DNA from: Ensifer sp. IC3342
Lineage (GTDB): Bacteria; Pseudomonadota; Alphaproteobacteria; Rhizobiales; Rhizobiaceae
Reading direction: 5' to 3'
DNA length: 47,221 nucleotides
Assembly: GCF_020193655.1 (NCBI RefSeq)
Contig: NZ_JADYVE010000025.1
Location: 1 to 47,221, forward strand
Shown: piece by piece, positions 38,649-47,114 of the stretch
Layout: each line of letters opens with the position of its first letter
How positions within the stretch are numbered: position 1 is the stretch's first letter
Program-made: the position numbers and the translations under genes
Notes under the pieces: model-generated
What the model saw: only the letters and a program-made list of their open reading frames with translations
The model's database searches: none
What the model was told of the DNA's origin: nothing

Positions 38649-38835
38649 GACCGGCCTCCTTCTGCTGGGAGGCGCTTGCACCGTTTGCGCGGTCGACGAA
38701 TAGCCGCACGATGAGCGCCGTCAGTGCCTGGCGTGTCTCTTCCGGCAACTCCTGCCATTGCGGCGTCGCCGCTGTCTTCCCCCTGTGTGGGCCCGAGAAC
38801 AGATCGAACTGATATGTCATGAACTGGCGTGGCAT
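38638..38835 (-). CDS. Small recombinase-associated ORF
   Basis: 65 residues, MPRQFMTYQFDLFSGPHRGK then WQELPEETRQALTALIVRLF. The C-terminus overlaps the recombinase start by about 11 bases, so translation is coupled. Proteins with this pattern regularly precede such serine recombinases; function unknown. Intact. Confidence 0.65.
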   Translation of the reverse strand: MPRQFMTYQFDLFSGPHRGKTAATPQWQELPEETRQALTALIVRLFVDRANGASASQQKEAGHDA

Positions 38836-39142
38836 GGACATCTCCCCGACTCGCTTCGTGAGAGGCCAATGCTGCGCCCATCGCCGCGGATTGTGATGGG
38901 GCGCCAACCTCCTCCAGCAATCTTGCCAAAGCATGCAGGCTGGCGAGTTCGACATGCGGGACCGGCATGCTGCGCCAGCAGCCACTCACAGATCGGTCGA
39001 ACATCCATGCTGGGACTTCAAGAAGTCGATCAGAAGAAGCGCCAGAAAGGCTGCAACGGAAAACAGCCTTTCCTTTTGCCAGCGCCTCATGGACGTGAAC
39101 GAACCGCCCGAACCAGGGATGCCACGGATATGAAAGCTCGCG
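38830..39142 (-). CDS. DUF5372-like recombinase-associated ORF, start unclear
   Basis: The minus-strand frame reads LSYPWHPWFGRFVHVHEALA, then VFRCSLSGASSDRLLEVPAW and ELASLHALARLLEEVGA. The HPWFGR-type opening suggests a DUF5372-like protein, the usual first gene of these units. No convincing ATG or GTG is present before the conserved part, and the frame stays open past the expected end, so the limits are approximate and the gene may be damaged. Confidence 0.5.
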
Positions 39143-39177
39143 AACCTCTGTCCCGTGGGTGTTGTGTCGCCGTGTTG

Positions 39178-39350
39178 TACAACGATCACCGACCGCACTC
39201 TGGCCTCGGCTGGCTGACCCCCGCCGAGTTCGCTCAGTCCACCAACCCGCGACGTGATGCGGTGCTGCGCAGCCGAAATGGCTCCGCACCGCAACCCGCC
39301 GCTACCGCCGCAGATGCAGCAACCCAAAACCGCTGGAGCGAACTCAAAGC
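39178..39350 (+). pseudogene. IS3-family OrfB, C-terminal part
   Basis: Reads YNDHRPHSGLGWLTPAEFAQ, then RRDAVLRSRNGSAPQPAATA and RWSELKAG, the expected end of the OrfB interrupted at 36563. The usual stop after KAG is not present; the frame runs on into a second IS3-type fragment. Confidence 0.88.
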
Positions 39351-39372
39351 TGGAAAAAATTGGGGGCAAGGT

Positions 39373-39651
39373 CAAGTTCAATACGCGTGCGGAGCGTACT
39401 CCGAACTTCTGCATCTTCACGGAATCCAGGCGAGCATGAGCCGTGTCGGAAATCCTTATGACAACGCGAAAGCGGAGAGCTTCATGAAGGCCTTGAAGCA
39501 GGAAGAGGTGCAAGGTCTCGCCTATAGGGATGCAGACGACGCCCGCAGGCGCATCGGCGCTTTTATCGATACCGTTTACAACACGCAGCGCCTGCATTCG
39601 GCACTCGACTATCTCACGCCGGAGGAATACGAACAGATGCATTCAGGTGGA
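39373..39651 (+). mobile_element. Second IS3-family transposase C-terminal fragment
   Basis: VQYACGAYSELLHLHGIQAS then MSRVGNPYDNAKAESFMKAL and YNTQRLHSALDYLTPEEYEQ, the last 90 residues of an IS3-type integrase, including its final glutamate. Its sequence differs from the IS407-group OrfB just upstream. Only this piece is present. Confidence 0.85.
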
Positions 39652-39689
39652 CGACGGATGGAAAAGGGCGGCATAGCTGAACACGGGAA

Positions 39690-39761
39690 ACTGTCCGCGA
39701 TTTTCCTTGTCTCAGTCTGGGGGTGCAGTCCATCGCTGTCCGGCATTTACTGAAACACGCA
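39690..39761 (-). mobile_element. IS21-type terminal-repeat remnant
   Basis: Two copies of a CTGTCCG-C-TTT motif and a final ACTGAAACACGCA closely resemble the right end of IS21 copy 2 (ACCGAAACCCGCA at 28335-28347). It is probably the leftover end of a related IS21 element. Confidence 0.6.
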
Positions 39762-39799
39762 CCTCGACTTTCTCGTGTCCGGCGATTCCGCCGACCCTG

Positions 39800-40201
39800 G
39801 AGCAACTTCAATGCTGGTTCTAATGCCAGAACATCGCCTAACTGGCTCGTTCAGCAAAATCCGCTCACCGGACGCTCACGTCGAAGCGAAGGCTGCGCCC
39901 ATACACCGTTCAACCGAGATCATTGCAGGCACGCGCGCAACGTCCTCCCGCACGAGCGGGGCGCCAGGCATGGCGGAGGTGTCGACGGGAAGGAAGACCG
40001 TATCGGCAGTGGACGGCAACAAAGCCTTCTTCTTCAGCTCATGCCGCCAGGCGTAAATTAAATCTGCTGCCGGGTCACATCGTGCCGATCTGCAACCTCA
40101 GTGACCGTCGCACCGTCGAGCCCAACCGACATGATAATATCGAGCTTCTTCTCATCACCCCAACGCCGCCGCCGTTCCTGACCAAGAATTTCGACACGCA
40201 T
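39800..40201 (-). pseudogene. IS66 TnpA remnant
   Basis: From the ATG at 40201 the minus strand reads MRVEILGQERRRRWGDEKKL then VGLDGATVTEVADRHDVTRQ and QIYAWRHELKKKALLPS, an IS66 OrfA N-terminus. After VPAMISVER the sequence diverges and the frame is lost. Not functional. Confidence 0.75.
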
Positions 40202-40211
40202 CCCATACCTC

Positions 40212-40257
40212 GCCTAAGACACGTCGCAAACGACGTCGTTAAACACGTGTCTTAGGC
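40212..40257. repeat. 13-bp perfect inverted repeat
   Basis: GCCTAAGACACGT (40212-40224) and ACGTGTCTTAGGC (40245-40257) flank 20 bp containing a smaller palindrome (ACGACGTCGT). It separates two oppositely derived IS66 fragments. Confidence 0.8.
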
Positions 40258-40259
40258 CA

Positions 40260-40470
40260 TCCCCGACGATCGCCGGGAGGCGGTGACAATCGGGCGGTTA
40301 CCGTCCTCGTTCTCGAAAGCATATTTCCGGCGGCGCGTGACGATGGCCCGGAACTTCGCCGGCACCACATCCAGCCGCTCCGACACGTCCTCGCCGATCA
40401 GCACCTTCTGCTTGCCGGCATGCTCGGGCAGCTCTTCCGGCTCGAGGACACTTCGGCAATTCGCAGGCGC
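40260..40470 (-). mobile_element. IS66 TnpC central fragment
   Basis: The minus strand reads LEPEELPEHAGKQKVLIGED then VSERLDVVPAKFRAIVTRRR and KYAFENEDG, the segment after the N-terminal coiled coil of IS66 transposases. It shares the EPEELPEHAGKQ string with the fragment at 31770-32160. Confidence 0.75.
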
Positions 40471-40556
40471 GCCGGAGAGAACCACTGCCTCTCCTCAAAT
40501 CAGGCATCGAAGCCGCTACTCGGCGCAGATGATCAGACCCAACGCTCACGGCGAGG

Positions 40557-41399
40557 TCAATAACCCATGAACTCGCCAGGCACGCGATCAATGAGAAAAA
40601 AACGCTCGAGCTTGTCGGTTTTCTCGATAAGCGCTGCGTCGCCACGACGCCGGCATATTTCCCTGAGCCAGCCATACATTGCTTCACAGTCCACTTTGTA
40701 AAAGAAGTGAAGCTTTGCCAAGATTGAGACAATTTCCCGATAATTTGCCTCGCTGACAATTTTAGCGAGCCCCAGCACGCATTGGAGCGCTTCGTCGGTC
40801 CACTCTTCTCGAGCATCAGCCATGAGAGTTCTTGTCAGTGGCTGTTCGGTATTGCGGACAACGTTTTCGGGGGCGCAAGTCCCCTCGAAGTCCGCCATCA
40901 GATGCACTCGTGGGATTGGTGAGAAGCTCGCGGCGCTGTGCGGCAGACTCGCATCAAGAAACCAGATCTCGCCCAAGCCCATGTGAAAGATTCTATCCTT
41001 TTCTGTATTCATACATCTCTGATTTGTGTCTAGAACCAAGTGTACTCTCGCGAACTTTGCATCAAGTTCCAAGTAATCACGGTGAGGAATTATGCACGCG
41101 TTCTCCGAAATGCGTATGATTCTGGCGTAACGCATGGAACTCGTATCAAAGTGGGTGTCTAGCAATTCGTTGAGGTATGGTAGAGATCGGCCTAGAGGTG
41201 TGGCTACCGCTGGATTATGGTGGATGACCACGGTATCCTCCTCCTGAATTCCCGACCGATTGCGCAGCATGCAGGACTCCCACCTCCCGCAGGCGAAATC
41301 CGAATATGCGGTCGAGAAATTTGTTTTCGCCAAGGCCGCTAAATCGGCTGCCAGCCGCTTTTGGTCAAGCGAGACCAAACCCAATATCCGCGTCGTCAT
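40557..41399 (-). CDS. L-proline cis-4-hydroxylase (2-oxoglutarate/Fe(II) dioxygenase)
   Basis: 280 residues from the ATG at 41399, six bases after a GGAGG site. The sequence closely follows what I remember of the Mesorhizobium loti and Sinorhizobium meliloti L-proline cis-4-hydroxylases, which are also about 280 residues: TTRILGLVSLDQKRLAADLA at the start, YSDFACGRWE, YARIIRISENACIIPHRDYL and HMGLGEIWFLDASLPHSA. The iron ligands H106, D108 (in PHRDYLEL) and H154 (in LPHSA) and a 2-oxoglutarate-binding R164 are present. It hydroxylates free L-proline to cis-4-hydroxy-L-proline with 2-oxoglutarate and O2. It follows the adenylation/AAC(3)-like gene by 51 bp on the same strand, so the two form an operon; the hydroxylated product may be that enzyme's substrate. 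Pfam family: aspartyl/asparaginyl beta-hydroxylase type. Confidence 0.88.
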   Translation of the reverse strand: MTTRILGLVSLDQKRLAADLAALAKTNFSTAYSDFACGRWESCMLRNRSGIQEEDTVVIHHNPAVATPLGRSLPYLNELLDTHFDTSSMRYARIIRISENACIIPHRDYLELDAKFARVHLVLDTNQRCMNTEKDRIFHMGLGEIWFLDASLPHSAASFSPIPRVHLMADFEGTCAPENVVRNTEQPLTRTLMADAREEWTDEALQCVLGLAKIVSEANYREIVSILAKLHFFYKVDCEAMYGWLREICRRRGDAALIEKTDKLERFFLIDRVPGEFMGY

Positions 41400-41450
41400 T
41401 TTCAACCTCCATTTATCCGAACTTGAAGTTTAGTTGAATTGTCCTTGAAG

Positions 41451-44066
41451 TTACCTCGCGGTCGGATACGCACGTTGTGCTTCTTCCCGCTCGGCTTCTC
41501 CGAGAAACCCATATGGTTCGTCGCACATTGCAGGAACCAACACGGATTCCATATCAATTATGTTGACGAGCCGCGCGTAGGTTCCAGCGACCGTGAACTC
41601 GCGAGTAACGGCCTTCAGTTCCCGAACGTCGCGAGCAACATTGCGTGCAAGGAACCTGTACTCGGGCCTTCCTATCACATCGCGGACATAGACTGAGGAT
41701 GAGGCGTTAATCGGCCCGTCTCCGAAGTCGACGACGCCGGCAATGTCGATCGTCTTCATATATGGCACGCGAGCCAACAGTTCGCAGCGATGCACATGCG
41801 TAGCAACCGGAGTGCCGATACCCATGATAATGCCTCCAGCCCGACTAACGAACCCAAACATAGAGTCGTCGCCGAATGGGGTGCGCTCCCACCAATTGGT
41901 ATCGCATAATTCGCGCGTCCTCACCCCAGTCACAACCGCTGAATAAGCGGGATGTTTGGTGCGCCCAGCGGGGAGCTCTCGCATCACAAGTTCTGCCAAG
42001 ACGCCTGTTTCGGACTTCGTTTCCGTCAGATGAAATCGCCTCGTGGCGCAGTAGCTCAATGTGAACGCCGGCAGAATGACCGTAGATGACGCGGCGAGAC
42101 GCTCTATCGCCTCGAGAAGAATGGACGCTACCTCGTTCCCGTTTACATTTCTCATTGCTGCGAGCGACGAGTGCAGCACAACCGTGCTGGGGATCTTAGT
42201 TTCAATGTGTTCGACAATTTGCGCAAGCTCGTCCCGAAGCTCGGCAGCCTTTCCACCTCTCCCTTTGACGCCCCTTTGAGATCCGCTGCGATTGACCGGT
42301 TGAATTCGCCGTGCCCACTGCTCCAGTGACGAATCTTGATCTTGAAAGACATCCGTGCTGAACATCAGGCCGACCTCAGCCAATTTGAGCTGTATTTCGA
42401 GAAACTTCAGTGAATCAATGTCGCACTGTCGAGCTTTCGAGCATGGCGGTGGCCACTTTCCCGTGACGGCGTACACCGCCTCCAGCAAATGGTCCAACGG
42501 TGACCCTCTTGCCTCTCCGGTCCGGACTGCCTCGCGCTTTTCGTTCGCGCTAAGCGCGTCCTTGGCAATTATCGCGAGGGCCCGGTTGTCGAGTTTTCCA
42601 TTAGGGGTAAAAGGAAGCGCGACGAGAGGCACAACGAGCTTCGGAACACGGTCGCTCGGTAGCGCCTCCGCCAGACGCCGGCAAAGTTCATCCACGTCGG
42701 TGTTCGCGGGCGTCACTATGCAGACCAACTCCTGCGCAGTGCCGTCTTCCCTATCCACCACCACCACTGCTGAGTCCGTGCATAGGGCCGTCCGGTCGAT
42801 CGCGCTGGTAATTTCCCCTTTCTCCAGCCGCATTCCTCGATACTTTGTTTGATCGTCCTTTCTTCCGACGAAGAGCAATCCATGTTCTTCTGATGCCACG
42901 ACATAGTCACCAGTGCGGTAGAGTACTTGTTCGCCTTTGGCTGTCTCGTACGGCACGAATCGCAGTTCCGATTGGCCTGCGTCAGCCACATATCGTTCGG
43001 ACGTCTGCACACCTCCTACCCAGAGCTCGCCCTCGACTCCGAGCCCCACGTTCCGCTGGTTATCATCTAGGACGTAGAAATCGATGTTGCATGCCGGTTT
43101 ACCGATGAACATCGGGAAGTCCACATCACCACGCGGGCAATAATGGTAATTGACGGCGACACAGCATTCAGTCGGCCCATAGCTATTTATTAGCGTCGCA
43201 CTGGGAAGAATGCAGTAAAACCGCCGCCTAATTGAATTCGGCAAGGGCTCACCCCCGGAGATTACATATTTTAGTTCAGTGAACCGCTCCGCCATGTATG
43301 GGAGACGTTCAAGAGTTCCAATGAAGCGCCCCAGCAGGGTTGGAACCATCTGAATGACGTTCGTTCGGCTCAGAATTAGAAACTCGATTGTTTCAATGAT
43401 CTGTGTTGCTAAGTGTGAGGTGGGCAAGACAATCGTTCCGCCGGTGGCGAACGGTACGAAGAACTCGGGGATCGAGAAATCGAATGCTGGTCGCGAAAGC
43501 TGCGCGATACTTGCCCTCTCCGAGAAATCGATCATGTCAATATACCAGTCGATCAAATTCAGAAGAGCTGATTGCGAAACTGGTACCCCCTTCGGAACTC
43601 CCGTGCTCCCGGAGGTGTGCATGATGTACGCGACGTTTCCGAAGGCGGAGTTGATGCTGTTGCTTGGAACTCGCTCGAGACGAAGCGAACCGCTTGGATC
43701 ACAGCGGAGGATGGCGCTGGCGTTCGTCTTGGAGACTATATGGCCCAATCGATCTTCCGATTCCGATGGATCAACAGGCACGAAAGCAACGCCGAGCATT
43801 TGGGTAGCAAGAATCACCGTAACCAGCTCAACTGAGCGGGGCAGTTTGACAACGACCGCATCTCCGTAGCGAATCCCGATAGCCTCAAGCTCTTCCTTGA
43901 GACTGCGCGCTGACTCGTCGAGCTCGCCGTAGCTTACTTCGCGATTCTCATTCGTACGGATTGCGGTATTCGCCGAATATTTATGCAAAGTCTTGGTTAT
44001 GAGATCGGCTATGTTGTCTTTGCCAAAACGCGAGGGTCGACGTAAACCGGAAAGTGTCGGGGTCAT
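41451..44066 (-). CDS. Adenylation-carrier-AAC(3)-like acyltransferase fusion protein
   Basis: 871 residues from the ATG at 44066; the frame is open to 44297, so the start is uncertain. Domains: NRPS-type adenylation (about 25-500) with IMHTSGSTGVPKG (149-161), NSYGPTE (294-300), YRTGD (383-387), GRKDDQTKYRG (401-411) and the catalytic lysine in PNGKLD (K491); a carrier domain with the phosphopantetheine serine in CDIDSLKFLE (S552); then an aminoglycoside 3-N-acetyltransferase-type domain (about 610-850) with HSSL, LPAFTLSY, RTKHPAYSAVVTG and ERTPFGDDSMFGFVSRAGG. FDFS (D196) keeps the aspartate that binds an alpha-amino group, so an amino acid is probably activated, tethered and passed to an amine acceptor by the AAC(3)-like domain. 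There is no condensation or thioesterase domain. The proline hydroxylase is next in the operon. The natural product is unknown. Confidence 0.85.
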   Translation of the reverse strand: MTPTLSGLRRPSRFGKDNIADLITKTLHKYSANTAIRTNENREVSYGELDESARSLKEELEAIGIRYGDAVVVKLPRSVELVTVILATQMLGVAFVPVDPSESEDRLGHIVSKTNASAILRCDPSGSLRLERVPSNSINSAFGNVAYIMHTSGSTGVPKGVPVSQSALLNLIDWYIDMIDFSERASIAQLSRPAFDFSIPEFFVPFATGGTIVLPTSHLATQIIETIEFLILSRTNVIQMVPTLLGRFIGTLERLPYMAERFTELKYVISGGEPLPNSIRRRFYCILPSATLINSYGPTECCVAVNYHYCPRGDVDFPMFIGKPACNIDFYVLDDNQRNVGLGVEGELWVGGVQTSERYVADAGQSELRFVPYETAKGEQVLYRTGDYVVASEEHGLLFVGRKDDQTKYRGMRLEKGEITSAIDRTALCTDSAVVVVDREDGTAQELVCIVTPANTDVDELCRRLAEALPSDRVPKLVVPLVALPFTPNGKLDNRALAIIAKDALSANEKREAVRTGEARGSPLDHLLEAVYAVTGKWPPPCSKARQCDIDSLKFLEIQLKLAEVGLMFSTDVFQDQDSSLEQWARRIQPVNRSGSQRGVKGRGGKAAELRDELAQIVEHIETKIPSTVVLHSSLAAMRNVNGNEVASILLEAIERLAASSTVILPAFTLSYCATRRFHLTETKSETGVLAELVMRELPAGRTKHPAYSAVVTGVRTRELCDTNWWERTPFGDDSMFGFVSRAGGIIMGIGTPVATHVHRCELLARVPYMKTIDIAGVVDFGDGPINASSSVYVRDVIGRPEYRFLARNVARDVRELKAVTREFTVAGTYARLVNIIDMESVLVPAMCDEPYGFLGEAEREEAQRAYPTAR

Positions 44067-44080
44067 GGTAGCCGTTTCAT
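44063..44080 (-). other. Possible five-codon leader peptide overlapping the fusion-gene start
   Basis: AGGAG lies eight bases before an ATG at 44080 that reads MKRLP and stops with a TGA overlapping the ATG at 44066 (ATGA). The strong ribosome-binding site thus belongs to the leader, not to the fusion gene itself, suggesting coupled translation. An upstream in-frame start for the fusion gene is the alternative. Confidence 0.4.
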
Positions 44081-44675
44081 ATTGTGCTCTCCTAGCCGCA
44101 TGGCTTGGTTTCCTCGCCATTGACCAGCTGCGGGAGCGTATCTTTACTTCGCCAGCTGTATGTTCCGCATTCCTGCAGTCGAACACCCATTCCGCAGGCG
44201 AATGCCCATGCGATGTACTGTGGAAGGTGATAACATGCATCGCAAAATTGGCGCGTAAATAATTTGTATACTTTTTATGAAAGTGTAACACAGTCACCGC
44301 TAAATATGGGTGAGTTACTCACTTATACATTCTAAGCCGTCTTGCCGATTACGGGACCATCCCATTCGATCTGAGCCGTCGATGAAGGTGTGAGGCTTCT
44401 ATTAGTGAAAGGAGGCATGGGCGCGGCTAGCACCGCTTCTTTTGTGACCAGCCCCAACGCTTGGTCAGCTTCATTTGGTATGTGATTCCCCGTCGTTCCG
44501 CCTTTCTTGAAACACCGCCAACTCAATTCCCTGCGACGCCGTTTAGCTGCGGTGAGCCTTCTGCAATAAGGGTCGAGTAGCTATGCCATTCGGCTTCGCC
44601 CTCACAGATCCGGGTGGGCGGATTTCCCACACCCTGAGAGTTACCGCGTCTGCAGCGCGACACATGTGGAACGTA
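44081..44675. other. Upstream region of the hydroxylase operon, no recognised gene
   Basis: I find no convincing nod box, NifA site or strong -24/-12 promoter. The best sigma-54-like match on the minus strand is TGGGCATTCGCCTGCG at about 44191-44206 (GG-N10-GC spacing, three mismatches) with TGT-N11-ACA, one base too long, at 44219-44235. A palindrome GTGTAACAC lies at 44284-44292 in AT-rich DNA. The ORF at 44332-44526 on the minus strand is not recognised. Confidence 0.4.
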
Positions 44676-46046
44676 TATGGACCCCGCCCGTTTGCAACAG
44701 CCGGCTGGATCAGGATCGATGGTCACAACTGCTGACGTATATCCGGCTTCGTGATGCGGCTGGACAACGTCTTCGCCGCGAGCCTCGATGGGTTTTCGCC
44801 CGCTTCCACCTTAAAGCCCCGATGACATTGGCTAACGCCATGCCGGTCCACACATCAGGCTCGGGAAGCGACGGGGTGACCGTTTCGCCATCTCTTGCCA
44901 TTTGCTGCAATTGCCGGGGTGGGACCTCCTTTCCTTGTTCGCGCCTTGGCCTCAGGTTGGCTTCACCGACAGTCCGGGCTCGTAAGCCGTGTCGCCCGAG
45001 AGCATGGCCCACACGATCCGCGCATTCTTGTTGGCAAGCGCAACGGCCGCGATGTTGGGATGCCGCCGTTGCCGCATCTTGCCGAGCCAGAGGCTTCGTG
45101 GGTCCTGCTTGCCGCCCGCCCGGCTTAAAGCGGCGCGAGCGCCATGGATCATCAGTGTGCGCAGATAGCGATCGCCGCGTTTGCTGATGCCGAACAAGCG
45201 GGCTCGCCCTCCACTGGATCGCTGCTTCGGCACCAGGCCAAGCCAGGCCGCGAACTGACGGCCGTTCTTGAAGCAGCTTCTGTCGCCGACGGCGGCGATC
45301 AAGGCTGTCGCCGTCACAGGGCCGATTCCTTCGATCTTCCCAAGCCGCTGGCACTGCTGGCTGGCGCGGAAGATTTCCCGTATTCGCCGGTCATAGATTG
45401 CAATGCGTCGGTCGAGCTCGGCCAATTCCGTCTGCAACTCCCTCATGAGCGGGCGAACCATCTCGCTGAGGCCGTCATTGTCGTTCCCTGCGATGATGGC
45501 GAGGCCGCGCCGCAGCTGCGCGATGTCACGGGCAATGACGATCCCATGCTCAGACAGAAGACCGCGAATCTGGTTGACGAGCCTGACCCTGTCGGCGACG
45601 AGACGCCGGCGAATGCGATGGACGGCTTGCACGGCCAGCTGATCGGTTGATTTCCGTGGCACGAAGCGCATCGACGGCCGGCCGACCGCTTCGCAGATGG
45701 CTTCCGCATCGTTCCGGTCGTTCTTGTTTGACTTGACGTATGGCGTCACGAACTGAGGGCTGATCAGCCGCACCTGATGGCCAAGTTCGGTGAGCACGCG
45801 AGCCCAATAGTGCGCCCCGTTCGACGCCTCCATGCCGACCAGGCACGCCGGCAAATTGGCGAAGAAGCGGGCCACGGCATCGCGACGCAGCCTCTTTCGC
45901 ACAACGACTTTCCCGTGGTTGTCGACGCCGTGAACCTCGAAGATATACTTCGCCAAATCCAGACCTATCCGAACGACCTGCATGACATCCTCCTTCATCG
46001 CAGTTGACGTTCGAGATTCCACCTCGCCGCGAGGGCGGGGTCCATA
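44676..46046 (-). mobile_element. IS110/IS1111-group element
   Basis: A 14-bp inverted repeat, TATGGACCCCGCCC at 44676-44689 and its complement at 46033-46046, brackets an intact transposase gene. The repeat is related to that of the element at 34460-35807, so both belong to one subgroup. True ends may lie slightly outside, as usual for IS1111. Confidence 0.8.
44952..45983 (-). CDS. IS110/IS1111-group transposase, apparently intact
   Basis: 343 residues from the ATG at 45983, five bases after AAGGAGG. DEDD domain (IGLDLAKYIFEVHGVD, VGMEASNGAHYWARVL, SNKNDRNDAEAICEAVGRPS) and serine domain (IEGIGPVTATALIAAVGD, GRQFAAWLGLVPKQRSSGG). In one frame and full length, so potentially active. Confidence 0.93.
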   Translation of the reverse strand: MQVVRIGLDLAKYIFEVHGVDNHGKVVVRKRLRRDAVARFFANLPACLVGMEASNGAHYWARVLTELGHQVRLISPQFVTPYVKSNKNDRNDAEAICEAVGRPSMRFVPRKSTDQLAVQAVHRIRRRLVADRVRLVNQIRGLLSEHGIVIARDIAQLRRGLAIIAGNDNDGLSEMVRPLMRELQTELAELDRRIAIYDRRIREIFRASQQCQRLGKIEGIGPVTATALIAAVGDRSCFKNGRQFAAWLGLVPKQRSSGGRARLFGISKRGDRYLRTLMIHGARAALSRAGGKQDPRSLWLGKMRQRRHPNIAAVALANKNARIVWAMLSGDTAYEPGLSVKPT

Positions 46047-46317
46047 CCATTGACCCGCTTGGCAATGGCATTTTTCAGCGATTCATCCCGCGGGAACGGT
46101 GCGGTCATATGTCCGGCCTATCAGCGCGGTTCTGTGGACCGCTGGCCTCGATGAAGTCCGCGAAACGAGTGACTGATCAACCAAACGCGCTCGAAGCGCA
46201 ATGTCGCGCTGGCCTCTCTCGCCTCGGGATTTCGTCCCGGTGTGGAATCATCGCTTGTTTGTGCACCTTGCCACTGGCGGCTACCGTGCCGCGCAGTTCG
46301 TGATGTTCGTTGTCAGC
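46047..46317. other. No recognised gene
   Basis: Short ORFs only between two IS110-type elements. Confidence 0.4.
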
Positions 46318-47095
46318 TTATGAGCTGGCCGCACTGCTCTCGAGACCGCGATATGTTCCGCCCTTGGTCAGGAGCGCCCAGATGATCCGCGCCATTTTGT
46401 TGGCGAGCGCGATCGCAACGACCTTGAAAGGCCGTCGCGCTAACAGTGCGACCAGCCACCGTGGGGCTTTGTGGTTGCCTCTTGCATGTCGCAGGACCGA
46501 GGTTGCACCGGCGACGAGCAGAGTGCGAAGCTCGGGATTGCCCATCTTCGATATTTTGCCCAATCGCTCCTTGCCTCCGCTCGAATGGGATCTCGGCGTT
46601 AACCCCAGCCATGCGGCGAAATGGCGCCCGGATTTGAACCCACCCGGGTCTGGGACAAGCGCCTTGATGGAGGCCGACGTAATGGCTCCGACGCCAGGGA
46701 TTGTGGCCAGCCGCCGCATGTCTTCGTCATGCTTCGGCGACAAGCTCTCGCTCGAGTTTGTTGATCTGCAGCGCCAGCGCGTCGATTTGATCCGCAATTG
46801 CCGTCAAAGCGAAGCGGGCGCGTTCGGGAGACGCGCATCGGTTCCATCGCGCACGATCGCGATCAGGCTTGCAATTTTCGCCGTGCCGATGCCGGCAATG
46901 ATCCCCAGTTCGGACAGGTGAGCACGTAGCGCGTTGATCGTCTGAGTTTGCTGACGAACCAGAAGGGCGCGTGTCTTCAAGACCATCGCCGCCGCCTGCT
47001 GTTCGGGGGATTTCACCGGAACGAGCGCATCGTCTTGCGCGTCACTGCCTCACTAATCGCCTCAGCGTCGGCTGCATCCGTCTTCCCCCGTTTGA
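46318..47095 (-). pseudogene. IS110-family transposase, frameshifted and 5'-truncated
   Basis: The C-terminal frame (46318 to about 46800) holds RRLATIPGVGAITSASIKAL and GRHFAAWLGLTPRSHSSGGK; a second frame above it reads MKSPEQQAAAMVLKTRALLV and INALRAHLSELGIIAGIGTA. Upstream the sequence stops matching at about 47095, where it meets other DNA. The catalytic N-terminus is missing. Confidence 0.85.
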
Positions 47096-47114
47096 CTAAT
47101 CATTAGGTAGGCAA

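Larger units (their letters stand above)
36564..39177 (-). mobile_element. Three-gene serine-recombinase element inserted in IS3 OrfB
   Basis: 2614 bp bounded by a 5-bp direct repeat TACAA (36559-36563 and 39178-39182). Deleting the element and one repeat rejoins OrfB exactly (SDYN to DHRPHSGLGW). It holds, on the minus strand, a DUF5372-like ORF, a small ORF and a large serine recombinase whose stop lies 23 bp from the left end. No terminal inverted repeat is obvious. The same trio of genes is a recurrent unit in rhizobia as I recall it. Confidence 0.75.

Noticed and set aside
44219..44235. NifA-site-like TGT...ACA upstream of the fusion gene
   Set aside because: The spacer is 11 rather than 10 bases and the nearby -24/-12 match is poor.
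44340..44400. Partial nod-box-like sequence on the minus strand upstream of the fusion gene
   Set aside because: Only the first half (CATCGAC...GATC) is similar; the AAACAATCGATTTT core is absent.
46308..46330. Sequence GTCAGCTTATGAGCTGG resembling a tts box
   Set aside because: Only the first half matches the consensus, it lies at the stop of an IS110 gene and no secretion gene follows.
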